Shown here: positions 37,361 to 50,955 of the stretch, in pieces
Position numbering within the stretch: the stretch's first letter is position 1
Layout of the letters: the number at the start of each line of letters is the position of its first letter
Origin: Ecdyonurus torrentis
Taxonomy: Eukaryota; Arthropoda; Insecta; Ephemeroptera; Heptageniidae
Direction of reading: 5' to 3'
Assembly: GCA_949318235.1 (NCBI GenBank)
Contig: OX439132.1
Span: 44,117,831-44,181,830, forward strand
DNA: 64,000 nucleotides
Translations under genes and position numbers: made by a program
Notes under the pieces: generated by a model
What the model saw: only the letters and a program-made list of their open reading frames with translations
Database searches by the model: none
Told to the model about the DNA's origin: nothing

Positions 37361-38254
37361 ACCGACTCTTTTTATGTAAAAAAAAATTGTGTCTAATAAT
37401 TTATATGAGAACATTTTTTTTTTATCTCGCTACTAATATAATTTTTAATTGATGATATCACTTGTGTATATTTACGTTTATATTTGTAAGAAATTAAAGC
37501 TTACATATTTTTTTATTATTTTAAAAAAGTCTTTAAAAGTGATAAATCATCTTTTTGTTCTTTCATTAAAAAGTTTATTATCCATAGTTTGATGATGGAA
37601 GAGTAAAGCAAATAAAAATGACAGCATATATATTTGCACGACCCTTTATTATATATGTGGTATGAACCACTCTCTCTCTCTCTCTCTCTATTCTATAGCA
37701 AAGCATCGCTCTCCATGGAGCGTTTATCACATAATCTGAATACTCAATCAAGATTTGGGAGAGTGAGGAGAGAGAGAGAGAGAGAGAGAGATAGCAAGGG
37801 GTAAATCCAATATTTAATCAATATTACAAGAATTGCTCCCACTAACTTAATACCTACCTACCACTAACTAACTACATCAATTGCCTAAATACACTCAAAT
37901 TTTACGAAAAGCAGGAAACTGTAGTAAAATTAGAATATTAATCCCTAAAATCTCTAAATTGGAAAGGAAGTTAAATTAATTTAAATTTAGAAAGGAAAGA
38001 CAAAAAAAATTAATTGGATTTTTTTTTCTTTGGAACAAAATAGATTTAAAATTTTATCTTTTTTTATATATATAAATGAAATAATACTTAAAAGAATAAT
38101 AAATTAAAGTTTGTCTTGGCTTCAATTTACGTTGCTATCGATTTTTGTGTAGCTCAAACGAACTTATATACTTTCACTTTTAAAACACTCCAGTGAGAAC
38201 CAATTATTGGACATGAGCATACGGCATGTAATAAATTTTCAATATCCGATTAAC

Positions 38255-38335
38255 CTGCTTTGTGGTCCAGTGGTAGCGTGCTTGCTTGTCATACTGGTGA
38301 CCCACGTTCGATACCGAGTTGTGGGGTTTATGCTT
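38255..38335 (+). repeat. tRNA-like SINE head candidate
   Basis: TGGTCCAGTGGTAGCGTGC resembles a tRNA A box and GTTCGATACCG a B box at roughly tRNA spacing. Acceptor, anticodon and T stems do not pair well, so this is a tRNA-derived SINE or pseudogene rather than a working tRNA. Confidence 0.4.
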
Positions 38336-39355
38336 GGAATGAGGAAGACGGAAAAAAAGTGGGGTATTTTATTTGCATTTTCTAAAAGAGGGAATTATTC
38401 CGAATAGATTGATATGTCAATTTTGTAATTTTTTTAATTCATTAATCTTTCATATATCTGTATAAAAAAGTGTTTTAAATTATATATAAATGATAAATTA
38501 TTATTTATTTATTAAACACAATGTGCGTACAACATACATCTAAACATTCAATAATTATCTAATTAATTATAAACATATAATAATATCCAAATCATAACAT
38601 CTAAATAATAATAATGAAATTATTATTATTTACTAAACACATCATATTATACAATGCTATAAAAGCAAAGTATAATTGTTGAGATGATGAACTACCCTAA
38701 TTTTGGAATATTGTTGTTTTGTAGCCTCTAAATAAAAAAACAGTTGTTGTTATTATTAAGCATTTTTTGTTTATTGTTGAAAATCGCAATATTACGTCAC
38801 GGCCAGTAACTTTTGCATAAGCGTGCACGTAAAAGTTATCGACCGTTGCGTTATATCATAAAAAAAAATTAAAAACAAAAAAGAAGAAGAAAAAATCGCA
38901 CATCAATCGATTCAAAATGAATTCTTCTTTTAGAATATGCAATACATAAAAATTATTGGTATTCCTTACTGTTAGAAGAAATTACTTAATTTATGTTATT
39001 ACAGCATAAGTTATGCTAAATTAGAATATAATAAATATTTATGATATACAAACATAATATTTATACTTTGTAACTTAGTTATTATGAAATATATCATAAA
39101 TTATTGAACTAATTGGGCTAAAAATGAGGCAACATATTTGCTACGTTTTTTTTTTTTTTTTTTTCCACTTGTAAGTATTTTTGTGTATTTTTCTGTGCTA
39201 TGTCACATGACTTAGATGACTGGTACCAAATAACAGACAAAAACCGCTAACTTCTCTATATTCAATCTTCAAACAACTCTTCAGGGACCGGAACTGCCTC
39301 CACTTTTTGCGGATCTTAAGAGCCGTGGTTCCCGAGCAAGCAGTTCTTAAGAACC

Positions 39356-39574
39356 AATTCAAAATTCAAAATTCTTTATTCATTTCTTTCATCCAACATA
39401 CATAATACAATCAATGCATTAGTCTAGGTTATTGCCATAAATGACAATATAGAAATGATTGTCAAAGTATTTACAACATAAAAACAAAACAAAAAAGAAA
39501 CGACACTTAATAGTATTGATAATAATAACCTATGTATAAAAATTAGAATTTGAATCTAAACTATTTCATCTTGA
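39356..39574 (-). mobile_element. LINE 3' UTR fragment, same family as 60236-60830
   Basis: Read on the minus strand it contains GACAATCATTTCTA, then ATTGTCATTTATGGCAAT (hairpin), ACCTAGA, then GGATGAAAGAAATGAATAAA and repeats of GAATTTT, aligning closely with the end of the 60236 fragment. Only the UTR is left, as in heavy 5' truncation. It sits inside a sequence rich in AAGAACC/GGTTC motifs, which resumes as GAACCG after the fragment. Confidence 0.65.
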
Positions 39575-41860
39575 ACCGTTTCTTGGCGGTTCCAAGAACC
39601 GGAACCGGTTTCGTTTTATTGCTTATTATAATGTCTTATAAACCCTATTAAAATAAAAGTACATTTATATACTTCATTTTATATAATGTAACTTATAGCA
39701 CATAAAATAAATCATTCCCATTTAAATCACTTTTATTTAGTAAAATGTGTACTAAGTTATGCCAAGAAAAAATAGTACAATGAAATAATATTTTGTAATA
39801 AAACGTAGTAAAATAAAAAAGTAACGTTATATTCATCATCATGCCGTAAGATTTACCCATTTTAATGTCACATAGAAATATTGTAGATTGCAATGTAGGT
39901 TTTTTATAGTTTGTTTCAAATGATTGTTTCATGAGTAAAGGTTTTTGAAAACATTAAGACGTTGATGTCTGTAACACGAAAAGTCGTAAAAAACATTTTA
40001 TTCACATAAAAGCATCGTATTTTATCTTATAGTAGAGTAAAGAAGTGACGGCGCTAGGTTGACAAATTATAGATTTAGTGAACAAACATGAAGCGTGTCT
40101 GCAGAGCAAATTTGCTAGTAGTTATAGCGGGAGCGAGAGAGAGAGAAAAAGAAAGTAAATAATGTAACCTGAGTTGCAGAGTCACTGTATAGGGAGGGAG
40201 AGAGGAAATTGAGTCTATAAATTAATAAAATAAAAAATCAACAGTTCAATAAAAATGATCATGTATTTCATTTTTGTTCCATTCCAATGCATGATTATTA
40301 AATTTTATTTTATATAAATTTTTCGTTACACATAATGTAACAAAAATAAATAACGGAAATATTATTGTTTTATATATACAAATAATTGACTTTTATTTAA
40401 ATTATCATAATATTTTGATTCTCCGCTAAATATGTTTTTTTCAAATTTAAATAAATATACAAATTATACTCAGAGGGGTGGAAACAAGTTGGTATTGTTT
40501 GTTTAATGGAATCATATTATAAGTGAGTGTTATTATATGTATGTATACCTGCTGCAAAGTAAATATTGTATATATTATTTAAGTAAATACATTTTTATAA
40601 TGCATAAGCTTTGGGAAGCTATTATAATAAGACGTTCTTTCAGCTCTTTGTGTACGTTTGTTTTGTTAGCAGATCCATGGTTAGCAGGGTGTGAGTTAGG
40701 CTAAAAGTCTGACTGATTATTTTCCTATACTTCACATGTTATAGATAGGGACAAAGATGGTGGATATATATTAACAATGTTAATTTTAATATTATGACTG
40801 TATTTCTACTTTGAATTAAGTTGTAAAATAAAGGCTCTTTACAATATGCAGCTACTTAATCATGCTCTCCTCCTTTGAAGACAATACATAAACCCTGTTT
40901 TCTTGCAGAGGTTATCGGTTTAATAAGTTCCTTAAAAATTTCTATGGCTTAAAACACGAAAAAGTATGTCTGGTATTTCTCATTTAAATTTCTCCAAAAA
41001 CCGGTGGAGTAGTTTTCTCAAAAATCGAAAAAAATGTGTTTTTCTCCATAAGCATAATGTTAAATTAGGGTACCCTTAGCTTTCCCCGCTTCTCCCCGCG
41101 CGCTAAACCGATAAGCTCCATAACCATAGTTGATCGTCATTTTAGGAGTAGAAAAGAGGGCTAACGAACAGAATAGTCCTCTAGCATAGTTTCTTGAGTG
41201 AATAGTCCTCTAATTATAGAAAAAAAGAGAGAAATAAAAAGAGTACAATAGTAGGTCTCGTTTTTAGTTTTTAATACTGAATGATTTTTACAGGTATTTT
41301 GGTGGTAAATAAGTGTAAAATATAAATACTAGTAAGAAAATATGCAACGAATAACATAAAAAAACTATTCAAAGGATGTAAGACGATTATGTAAGTGAGT
41401 GCATGCCTTTTATGGCCACTACATGAAAATAATTTTTTATTATTACTATAAATCAACGTAAGTTTAGAAGTCAATAGTTTTAGTATCGTAATCACACTTC
41501 GTATGCACAATATTATAATTAAATAAAACAGCTATGCAACTGGAATTTTTTAGGTTTTATATTTAATTTATTTAACTAATGAATTAATGAATTGTATCAG
41601 AAATTGTCAATGAAGTATTCATAAAATTGATTGTTCAATGCTTTTGTTATTGGCAATTAAATTTGTTCACGAAGATTAGAAAAATGAAAAATAAATGTAA
41701 GTCATCTACTGTAAAAAAAAAAATCTCAATGATAATCCTAGTATTCCAATTATTTTTACTGTTCACGTTTGATTAATTCATACAAAATCTAGATAGAAAA
41801 AAGTTTTAAAAGTTTTTTTTCTGGGTTGTTTGCGGAAAGTTTTGCTTGGAAATCAGGTGT

Positions 41861-41863
<3 letters not shown>

Positions 41864-41926
<63 letters not shown>
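41864..41926. repeat. (CT)n microsatellite
   Basis: CT run in intron 2. Confidence 0.95.
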
Positions 41927-41929
<3 letters not shown>

Positions 41930-42159
41930 GATGTGAGTAAAAAAAAGTGCTGAGCTCCTCACGTTTTATCATTGAACTTTTCTTTTTTACACTCGGATAC
42001 CTACGTGACATGGGTATACTTGGAAAACTTTATCAAGAGGGTTTGTTTGAATATTGGAAATTTTTCAAATTTTGGTATAATAAAATGCGGGACACCTCTA
42101 AAAAAAATCTCAAAAATCACATACAAACAGATATATACATAGTAAAAAAAACTATACTG

Positions 42160-42248
<89 letters not shown>

Positions 42249-42254
42249 TATACA

Positions 42255-42303
<49 letters not shown>

Positions 42304-42309
42304 TATACA

Positions 42310-42343
<34 letters not shown>

Positions 42344-42355
42344 TGTATATATAAT
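42160..42355. repeat. (TA)n microsatellite with repeated variant block
   Basis: Three TA blocks separated by two copies of ACACATATATATACAG, so the variant itself has been duplicated. A (CT)n run follows at 42545-42609. Confidence 0.93.
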
Positions 42356-42541
42356 ATTTTATTTTTGTTTAAAAATATTAAATATAATGTTTAAAAGTTA
42401 ACAATTTTTTGTGTGTTTAAGAAATAGAGTGGAAATGATTTATTACGAAAAGTAAAAATGTCAGAGATTTTTATGTATCGTTCAATCAAAGTTAGCAGTA
42501 TAATTGCTTCTCATTCTTGTGTTGTTGTATTAAGAGGCAAT

Positions 42542-42612
<71 letters not shown>

Positions 42613-43791
42613 CCAGACTTATTTATTTTCTTTCTCTTAATTTTTCAGACTACATATTTACTGCTTTGTTTCTAACAAATTTCTAATTACAGATTTAATC
42701 TCAAGTCTCCAAAGATTTCTCACATGTTACAAAACAATTATTTCATACAAAATTATTCTTCGTGTTATTTTTTTAAATTGTAGAAATATCGTATGTGTAC
42801 GTAGTACAGAGTTATTAAGATTTATGACTTTTTTTTAACCATAGAAATATTTAAAATTAAATTTTTTAAATTAAAAAATTAGATAACAGAAAAGAAAATT
42901 CTAAAATAATATGTCAAATTTTACATGCATTCTCATTGATTACAAAATTTATTAATTTAAGTTTACATACTCTAAGGTAGTGACCAAAAGTAATTACGTT
43001 TAATAAAGACCAAAAGTGCCGCAAATTTTCAATTTCAAATGTGATACTTATAATGACGATAATTACAGGTGAAGTAGCTATCCAGGTAGGGAACTAAATG
43101 TAAATAGTCAAATATTTACCTGCATTGGTCAATAAATTTATAGACTTTAGGATGTGTGATGTCTCACTCACAGTAGTTTACACGATATATGTTTAAACTT
43201 TATTTATGTCTCAAAACAAAAAATTTGTATTTTTTAAATTTTATAAAAAATTGACACCTAAACTTTGAAATGTGCAAAAAAAATATATATATATATAATA
43301 AAAGTGCTAAACAACGACTTTAAAAAATACAATATTTATGTTCTTTGAGTCAAAAACATAATTTGCAAACCATTATGTAGAGGCGTAAAAATTTGTAAAA
43401 TAATTTAAAGAGCACTATTAGAGCTGTTTGAACCAAGTTTTAACCCCCCCCCCCCACCTTCAATGAAGGCCAAATCCCATTTTATATTTATTTTAATCTT
43501 TTAGGAATTTTGTGCAGCAAATTATGCAATAGATAGTATGGTTTTAAGAATGGGAAAAATTATTTTAAAGCGCAAAGTTATGCCAAAAATAAATTAGTAA
43601 ATTAAAAATATACAAAAATATATATTCATCAATAGATTAAAACTTCAAATTAACGCTAGTATTGACAAATTACATTAAAAAAATATTTTCATGATGGCAA
43701 ACTTAATAGAATTCCTTTTTCAATGCTTTCCTATAATGTAAAAATAGATTTGAATTTTATAAGTGTAAAATCCATTAAACACGCGTTAAAC

Positions 43792-44171
43792 ACACGAACA
43801 AAAATAAATACGTAATAATTCTGCTAGTTCATTTATTCAATACAGCGCAATTTATGCTATACTGCATAATAACTATGTTACATAGCATAAATATTATGTT
43901 TTACAGCATAATTATTTATATTGTTCTAATTTAGCACCAGTTATGCAATAATGACATAAATACAGCATAAATTACGTAATTTTTGATGTAATTATGCCAT
44001 TTTAGCATAAACTCTGCTAAATTAGAACAATATAAATAATAATGCTGCAAAATATAATAATTCTGCTGTATAACATAATTATTATTCATTACAGCATAAA
44101 GTATTCCGTATTGAACAAATTGTGCTGAAAATGAGCTAGCATAATTATTACGTATTTATTTCTGTCCGTGT
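43792..44171. mobile_element. CACGG/TACGTAA family, inverted dimer
   Basis: Both outer ends are the left terminus of the family: ACACGAACAAAAATAAATACG on the left and the inverse ACACGGACAGAAATAAATACG on the right. Two copies meet tail to tail near 43985 at ATTACGTAATTTTTGATGTA, giving a 380-bp near-palindrome. Confidence 0.75.
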
Positions 44172-44339
44172 GAACGTTATAAAACAAAATGTCACATGCA
44201 TAAAGTGGTGATATAATTAGCAATAATTAAAATATTGTATGAGAATTAATGATACCTGAAGAAGGCAGTATAACATTGCAAATAAATCGATATGACCAAA
44301 ATTAGAGAAATTTTTTTGATGAAATCAATTGACATATTC

Positions 44340-44543
<204 letters not shown>

Positions 44544-44955
44544 TTGTGAGGGTTTGAGTATCACACAAAAGATCTATTGATACGTGAGAGAGCATTTATT
44601 TAAGCTTATTATATAACATTGATCATTGGGTGATATAAATAACCTACACTGAGAAAATGAAACGGTAGTGAAAGCCATAGACAACATGAAACAATATGTG
44701 ATTTTTAATGATTACAAAAAAAAAAAAAAAAAAAAAAAAAAAACAATCTGCTAATTAAATTACTAAGTAAAGTACACTAGAATTTCCCAAGTATTCCAGT
44801 CCCATAAGAAATTTCTATAATTTTTATCATTGTTGAGAGGTCACGATTGCCATTTAAATGCATGTTATTTTAGTGAGGTTTTTAACAATACAGAAATAAT
44901 TTGGTCAGAATACCTGGTATATAGGGACTTTATTACCAAGTAAATTAAAAATAAA

Positions 44956-45410
44956 TTAACAACATGTGCTTTTTAATTATTACAAAAAAAAAAAAAAAAA
45001 AAAAAAAAAGTGAGATCTCCAATACTGATGACAATTTTTACCATAATGTAAAGCGAGTGTAAAGTATGCTATATGTGAGACTTCCTGTTTCTAATGTCAG
45101 AAATAAGCAAAAATTAAGTATGAAAATACTGTACGGGTAGCATAAGTAATAATTTTCTGATCACTGCTGCGGCGCTACAGATTGGTTTTGAGACAAACTA
45201 AAGTTATTTATGTAAGTCCCATCAAGTGTTTTGTGATGTAAATACTAACCCCCGTAAGCTGCGACGCTAACTAACTAGTTAAACCGTAGTTAAGTTGTTA
45301 TTTTGATTGTTGCAACAATTAAAAAAAGATAACTAAGGTTTAACTAGAGGTTGCAGCTTACAGCCCTTAGTGTCGCAGCTTACGGGGGTAATATATTCTT
45401 CTGGTCTATT
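44956..45410. mobile_element. TTAA-MITE family, copy 4, with nested insertion
   Basis: A copy with a poly(A)-expanded left part, the usual interior and a right end GGTCTATTCC|TTAA. A 140-bp element is nested in it (45249-45388). A second left-end fragment (44671-44743, AAAGCCATAGACAACATGAA then poly(A)) lies just outside, suggesting partial duplication. Confidence 0.75.
45249..45388. mobile_element. PIF/Harbinger-like MITE nested in a TTAA-MITE
   Basis: 140 bp with ends CCCCCGTAAGCTGCGACGC and the inverse ending GTCGCAGCTTACGGGGG. TAA lies on both sides (45246-45248, 45389-45391), fitting the TWA target preference of PIF/Harbinger. The host copy's normal sequence (TGATATAAATGCTTATG in other copies) is broken at this point. 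A second internal inverted pair involves TTAAACC/GGTTTAA. Confidence 0.75.
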
Positions 45411-46807
45411 CCTTAAATAGTTCAAAAACTAGTATAACATTCTCACTGAACATGTCATACATTTTCTCACAATAATCATAAACATTACATGATAGTTAAA
45501 GCAAACGACATTCACAAAACATACAAAAATTACAACCTACCATTCGTACATTTATCCTTTTATGAAACAATATAATTATTCATTATATTTATTAAAAAAT
45601 AAATAAAATGAGTCATTTAAAAATTCTTTAATAATAATAATAAATGGTTTTTATTTGAGGCCAAAAAAGGTACAAACCCACTTACATGGCCCTCTGACTT
45701 TTTTTTAAACAATATATACTTGTCAGAGTATTTCTTCATTATATTTAAATATAAACAATTAACATAAACATAGCATAGACATAAAAAGAAAGGAATCATA
45801 TTAAGTATAGCTAAGTAATGCTGATTATTTAATTTAAAAATGCCTCTTCTAATGTTTTTTTTATATATAAATTAAATTAAACGTTAACGTATACAAAAAG
45901 TAGTATAGAATACTTAGGAGTTAAAGTTGTCGTTTTCCCAAAAGTATATTAGAAGTTGTTGAAAAATCTGCTACACTATAAATTGTATGGATAAAATTTA
46001 TAGGATTTTAAACAATTTTATTTTACTGAAGCTATAGCCCATTGTAAGTATACTCTCTGCGTTAAAATGACATATTTAATGAGTATATGTTTATTTTATT
46101 TTATGTATAAAACCCCTGTTTGACGTGCCTTTTCAAGATGAATAAATGATTCGATTTATATATTTTAAACTACACAAGGGAGCATCTATTAAATTGTAAA
46201 ATAAACTACTAATAATGACAATTTTTAAAGCAAAGCGTCATCAATTTCTGATAATATACAGAATTATATAAAATCATGTTTAGACGTCCTGTTTAAAATT
46301 ATATGCATAAATTATATTGAGTAAAAACAAGATAAGGGGTTATTGCACCTCTTTTTCTCGTATTCTAATCAAGTTACAAGGATAACATTTAACACGGATT
46401 AACTTCAATATTACATTGATCACTTGTAAAATTGATGATGGTGAAAAAGGGGTGCATCCAGTTGTAAAAATCTATGATTTACTTTACAAATATCTGTATT
46501 ACAATATCATAAATATTATATTGTATAGAGCATAGTTATTTATATTATTCTAATTTAGCATAATGCTTTATAATGACATAATTGCAGCATAAATAACATA
46601 ATTTATTCTTTTCGTAAAGTTATTGTTTTGTTTTTTTACTGAAGAGTTACATCTACGTAACTGAACAATTTGTAACATTTATTTTTTCCGTGTGTATTTT
46701 TAAATTACTTTTATTGCTGTTGTGTTATAACATTCATTTTTTGTTTTCATTTTTTTTATGTATGTATTAATAGTGAAAAATAAATAACTAAAAAATAAAT
46801 ACTTTAC

Positions 46808-46944
46808 CTGCACTAAGTCGCCATGAATATGACCGTTGGCAGTGAAGGTAAGATGACAGAAGAAAGGTAAACGATCCTCTCGAGGTTTATGAAGCTCCAG
46901 TTCATACGTCTTGCCAACATCACCGTAGTATGTCCGGTTACATA
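46808..46944 (-). CDS. Exon 2: start of the first CUB-like domain
   Basis: A 137-nt exon between a TATTGTACAG acceptor and a CAG|GTAAAG donor. With the one base carried over from exon 1 it encodes residues 65-110, beginning VCNRTYYGDVGKTYELELHK and ending GHIHGDLVQ. It was found by phase matching: the long open frame visible here on the minus strand is a different, non-coding frame. The Cys-Asn-Arg-Thr-Tyr-Tyr start followed by alternating hydrophobic strands suits the first strands of a CUB-type fold. It ends in phase 0, matching exon 3. Confidence 0.85.
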
Positions 46945-47426
46945 CTGTACAATAACAAAAAGAAAAACATAAATAAATAAAGATTCAAACTTAAACACTC
47001 ATTGGGGAATCCCCATGCAAACTTGACATTACAATTGGGATTACTTACATACGCTTTGTATCATACAAATTGTATTCACTAGAGAATATTCAATCTTTTT
47101 TTTTCTCTCTGGCTCTTAAAATCTCTATAGATTTAAATACATAAAGGGATATTTCTTTAAGAGAATATGTTGTTGTTGTTTTTTTCTTATGTTATAAATG
47201 GTCATATATATATATATGAAAAGAAAATGTCGTTTAGGAAGACATTAAGTTTTATTACGAGCTGCTAGGCAGTAAAAAAAAAATGTTGCAAGTTTATTCT
47301 CTAGTGCATATGTAGCACACGTGTGGTATACTGAGACGAAGTGAAAAGTTACTGATAATTGATAACTAAAGTTTAAAATAATATATAGAAACATTAACGG
47401 TATTAAATTAATACATTAGAAAGAAA

Positions 47427-47470
<44 letters not shown>

Positions 47471-48029
47471 ATATATTTGAAAAGATCGTAAAATTGTGAG
47501 CCAGTACTGTAATTTTGAGATATTTCTAATTGCTAGAAGTATTTGTAATTTATTTTTGAATAATCTCGTACTTGTGGATAAATGGATAATTTGAAGTTGA
47601 ATTCATAGTAGAAAGAGTGGATATGTATCAAGATATCAAAGGGGTTGTAAACCATTTTCTCTGTGCTCCAGAAAACGAAAAAATTGCTATTACCTGATGC
47701 TTTTGAAATGGAATTGCGTTTTTTTTTTTTTTTTTTCAATTATTATTTTTTATTACATATATTTTTTTTGAGACAAGGTTGCAGTTTTATGAACAGACTT
47801 ATTAATTATAAGGTCTGTTTTTCCATGCGCATTTTTTAAAATTATAATTTTCAATTTTGCAATAAACCATATAAAGGGTATTAACTGGCATCACTTTGAA
47901 AAGTGAAATCGATGTTTTAAGATTTTAAAACTTGCTGTACTGACTTTAAAAAAAAAAATCTCCTTTTAAACATATGTTACCAGAATTTAAGACTACAAAA
48001 ATATCAAAGTATTTCTTATTTAAACTTAC
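46945..48029 (-). other. Intron 1 (1085 bp)
   Basis: Phase 1 GT-AG intron between the LDLa exon and the first CUB-like exon. It is AT-rich and contains a poly(T) run of about 37 bases (47430-47466) and a shorter one near 47720. No other feature is seen. Confidence 0.85.
47430..47466. repeat. Poly(T) run
   Basis: About 37 T in intron 1. Similar homopolymer runs: 2051-2081, 21096-21124 (A), 44716-44743 (A), 44985-45009 (A), 53658-53683 and 63332-63355. Confidence 0.93.
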
Positions 48030-48224
48030 CGGTACAAAATCTTGGCTCATCAGTACTGTCTCCGCAATCGTCCACGCCGTCGCAATATCGATCTAACTGG
48101 ACGCAACGACCATTGCGGCATGCGATCTCTGAAATACGGCAGGCTCGCAGCGTTGCGACGCACACCAATACGGGCAGCAATAGCCGCAACGCCAGCAGCC
48201 GCGGCGGCCATGCCGGAATCATTC
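48030..48224 (-). CDS. Exon 1 (first coding): signal peptide and LDLa module
   Basis: CDS starts at the ATG at 48222-48220 and runs 193 nt to a CCG|GTAAGT donor. A pyrimidine-rich tract ending in TTTTAG sits directly before the exon (acceptor at 48226-48225), so the first two bases are 5' UTR and an upstream non-coding exon must exist. The only in-frame extension upstream uses TTG and runs through the acceptor, which rules it out as a start. The protein opens MIPAWPPRLL, then a Leu/Val-rich hydrophobic core typical of a signal peptide, then an LDLa module (residues 28-63) with six cysteines and the calcium-binding signature CDGVDDCGDSTDE. The exon ends in phase 1. Confidence 0.88.
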
Positions 48225-48857
48225 CTAAAACAAAGAACAAAAAAATTCAAATGTTAATTCATATCTTTACTATACAGGATAAAATAAGGTATTACAACTG
48301 GGACATAAAACTTTTACTGCCTTTAAAATATCACAATAATATTCATACGTAGAATTTGATTAACTTACTTAATTATATATTGAACCTTACACTTTAAGTA
48401 CTTCCATAAGGTAGTATAGTAAAATCACATTTTAGTAATAATATTTTTCACTATAGCACTGAAGGTAAAATAATAAGCTAGAAGTTAATTTTTCTAATTT
48501 ACAAATATTAAGTAATTTTATAAGTAAATAGACCTTTTCGATTTAAGCTATAATCAACTTATTTAGTTGAAATTGGTCATCCTCAGCTTCAGATGAAACA
48601 TAGAATATCAATGAAATACTTCTTTATAATTTAGCTCACGTAGAACCCATATATAAGACCAAATGAAATAGCTTAAATCTGACATATTATGCTCAAGGCG
48701 AGTTATAATTATTTTATTTTCGTACCAATAAAAATATGTTAACAATAACTAACTAAGTTTCAGTCTGTAACTTAGATTTTCTAAACGAAGGCGTGATTAT
48801 TAAAATAATATATAAAACGTTCTAAAGTTCAAACATTAATAAATATGATGTACAGGC

Positions 48858-48988
48858 TTTTACTAAAAAAAATATTTCTATTGGCTTATGGCCATACAAT
48901 TTAATCAGATGGAGATTTTAGTTGACGCAAAACTACATTTAATACATGTTTTTTCCATATACCAATAGAAATAATTTTTTTAGTAAAA
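48858..48988. mobile_element. Short inverted-repeat element (131 bp)
   Basis: TTTTACTAAAAAAAATATTT and AAATAATTTTTTTAGTAAAA form the ends, and the arms continue through CTATTGG. No target duplication was identified. Confidence 0.5.
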
Positions 48989-49406
48989 TGATTATGTGTG
49001 AAAATAAAATAAGTTTATCACTTTTTAATATTGGGCAAAATCAGGCGTACAACCTCTCAATTTAACCCAACAGTTTAACAGTACTTTCAGTTACAGTTAT
49101 GATTTCATAGCAATAGATACATCACGTTACAAAACAGTTTTACTAAATACTTTGATTGTATTTTCTCATTTAATTACAATAAATTTTATTATTATTTTAA
49201 TTCTTAAATTATTTACAACATCCAACCAAGGCCGAGGCCTTATCGGCTGGTTCAAAAATAGGTCATTTCACTTAACTTATTGTTAGTATACTTCGTTATA
49301 ATTATAAAGCAAAAAAAAAAAAAAAATTAAAAAAATTTTATTTATATTTATGACTGATAATATCCATAAACTTGATACGTATTAATAATAAATGATAATA
49401 TATTAA

Positions 49407-49568
49407 AGGCGTTGAACACGTTGAACAAAAAAAACTTGTCTAATCTAATATCCTAACATACCTAAATATCAAAGTTTATTTGGTCGGAGTCATTGATTTC
49501 TAATTTATTTTCCATTCAAGAAACGTTAGGATATCGGACAAGTATTTTGTTCAGGATGTTCTACGCCT
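49407..49568. mobile_element. TTAA-type MITE, second family, copy 2
   Basis: 162 bp bounded by TTAA at 49403-49406 and 49569-49572. Ends AGGCGTTGAACACGTTGAAC and the inverse ending GATGTTCTACGCCT. The centre shares TTGATTTCTAATTTATTTTC with the copy at 931. Confidence 0.78.
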
Positions 49569-50734
49569 TTAACATTCCCAATTACGTGTACCCTCGTGGT
49601 GCTCGCTTATTCTGCGGGCTAGAGAAATTGGATAAACGACTAATTTCTATTGAAATGTGCCATTTCAAAAAAATACTTATTTTTAGGGTTAAGTATTCCT
49701 TAAATATCTGCAAACATTGACTGCAAAAATATATAATGGTTTCTAATTCTAAATATCAAATGTATTAAATCCAATAATAAGAAGGTATAATGAATATTAA
49801 ACTTACATAATTTATTATTATTGCTTAACCACTAATTACAAATATAACACTATACTTAATTTATATATTCATCATTAAATTGTATATATAGCATACACCA
49901 AACCCATTATACAAGTATAATAAAATTATATGTAGTATCAAGAAGAAAGGAATTTAAAATATTTGCTGTTTATAAACATACACACACATATACACACTCG
50001 TGGCAACTTATATATGAAAATTGCGTCGTTTATTGAAGAAAATGTTACATAGAGTTTAATATTAGAGGCTGCAGCAGCTTCAAAGTAAAAACTGTGGGCA
50101 AAGAAAAGAAGCCTTAAGGCCGCATTCACAAAGTATAATACAAAATTGTTACGAACAAATAAAGCAGTATCGATTTATGGCATGATATAAATGAATATTG
50201 TCCCAAAAAATTTATATAAAACATAAAAAATATATATATATTTGAGATATAAAATTTCTTATGTTATAGACAATTGAATGTGTACTCAATAATGATAACA
50301 AAGAAAAAAGTTTATGCCAATTTTATTGCTTTAAAAAAAAAAATAAAGTCCTTTAGGCAAGAAAAGATTTACTTGGGTAGTTTAAGAAATATAAACAAAA
50401 TATTTTCATGTTTTGTTTTTTTGTTTACTTTTTGTCAATATTCTTAACGTTTATCATAAATAAAAACTTGAGGAAAATTTTTTTTCTGTATTTTTTTTTT
50501 ATATACATATTTTTTTTACTATGTAACAAAATATAAAATTTAAGTAAAACTAAAAAGTAAAAATATAATATTTAAAGTGAGTTCTACAACACACAAGAAT
50601 ATAATTAATTAAATTATTAGCAATGAGTAAAATGAAATAGATTGGTAAATCGTACCGAGATTATACTGTATCTTTATATTATTGCATATTTAAATCTTAC
50701 GGAAAATAGTAATAATAAAAAAAAAAAACTTTTT

Positions 50735-50955
50735 TCGGACAAAAACTAAATACGTAATAATTATAGTAGCTGAAAGTAGCAAAATTTATGCCTAACCTTA
50801 TAATTTACAGCGATTTTACTTCACAGCATAATCGTTAAGACATTCAGCATAATTAATTATGTTATATTTCAAAATAGCAACACTTGTGCTTTAGAATAAT
50901 ATAGTAATTAATATTCAAGTATATAGTATAAATTACGATTTTTTTTCTGTTTAAA
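50735..50955. mobile_element. CACGG/TACGTAA family, diverged copy
   Basis: Starts CGGACAAAAACTAAATACGT and ends near AAATTACGATTTTTTTTCTG. The internal AGCATAAT words are partly decayed. Other decayed or partial copies: 38980-39127, 46490-46617, 55381-55450, 58503-58630, 61577-61740 and 63850 to the window end. Confidence 0.6.

Noticed and set aside
38255..38335. Functional tRNA gene
   Set aside because: A- and B-box-like words are present but acceptor, anticodon and T stems do not pair. Kept only as a SINE candidate.
41947..42354. 135-codon frame ending in repeated Ile-Tyr
   Set aside because: Mostly translation of the (TA)n microsatellite.
46813..46998. 61-codon minus-strand frame starting MFKFESLF
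   Set aside because: A wrong-frame shadow over the real 137-nt exon 2. It runs through the splice acceptor.
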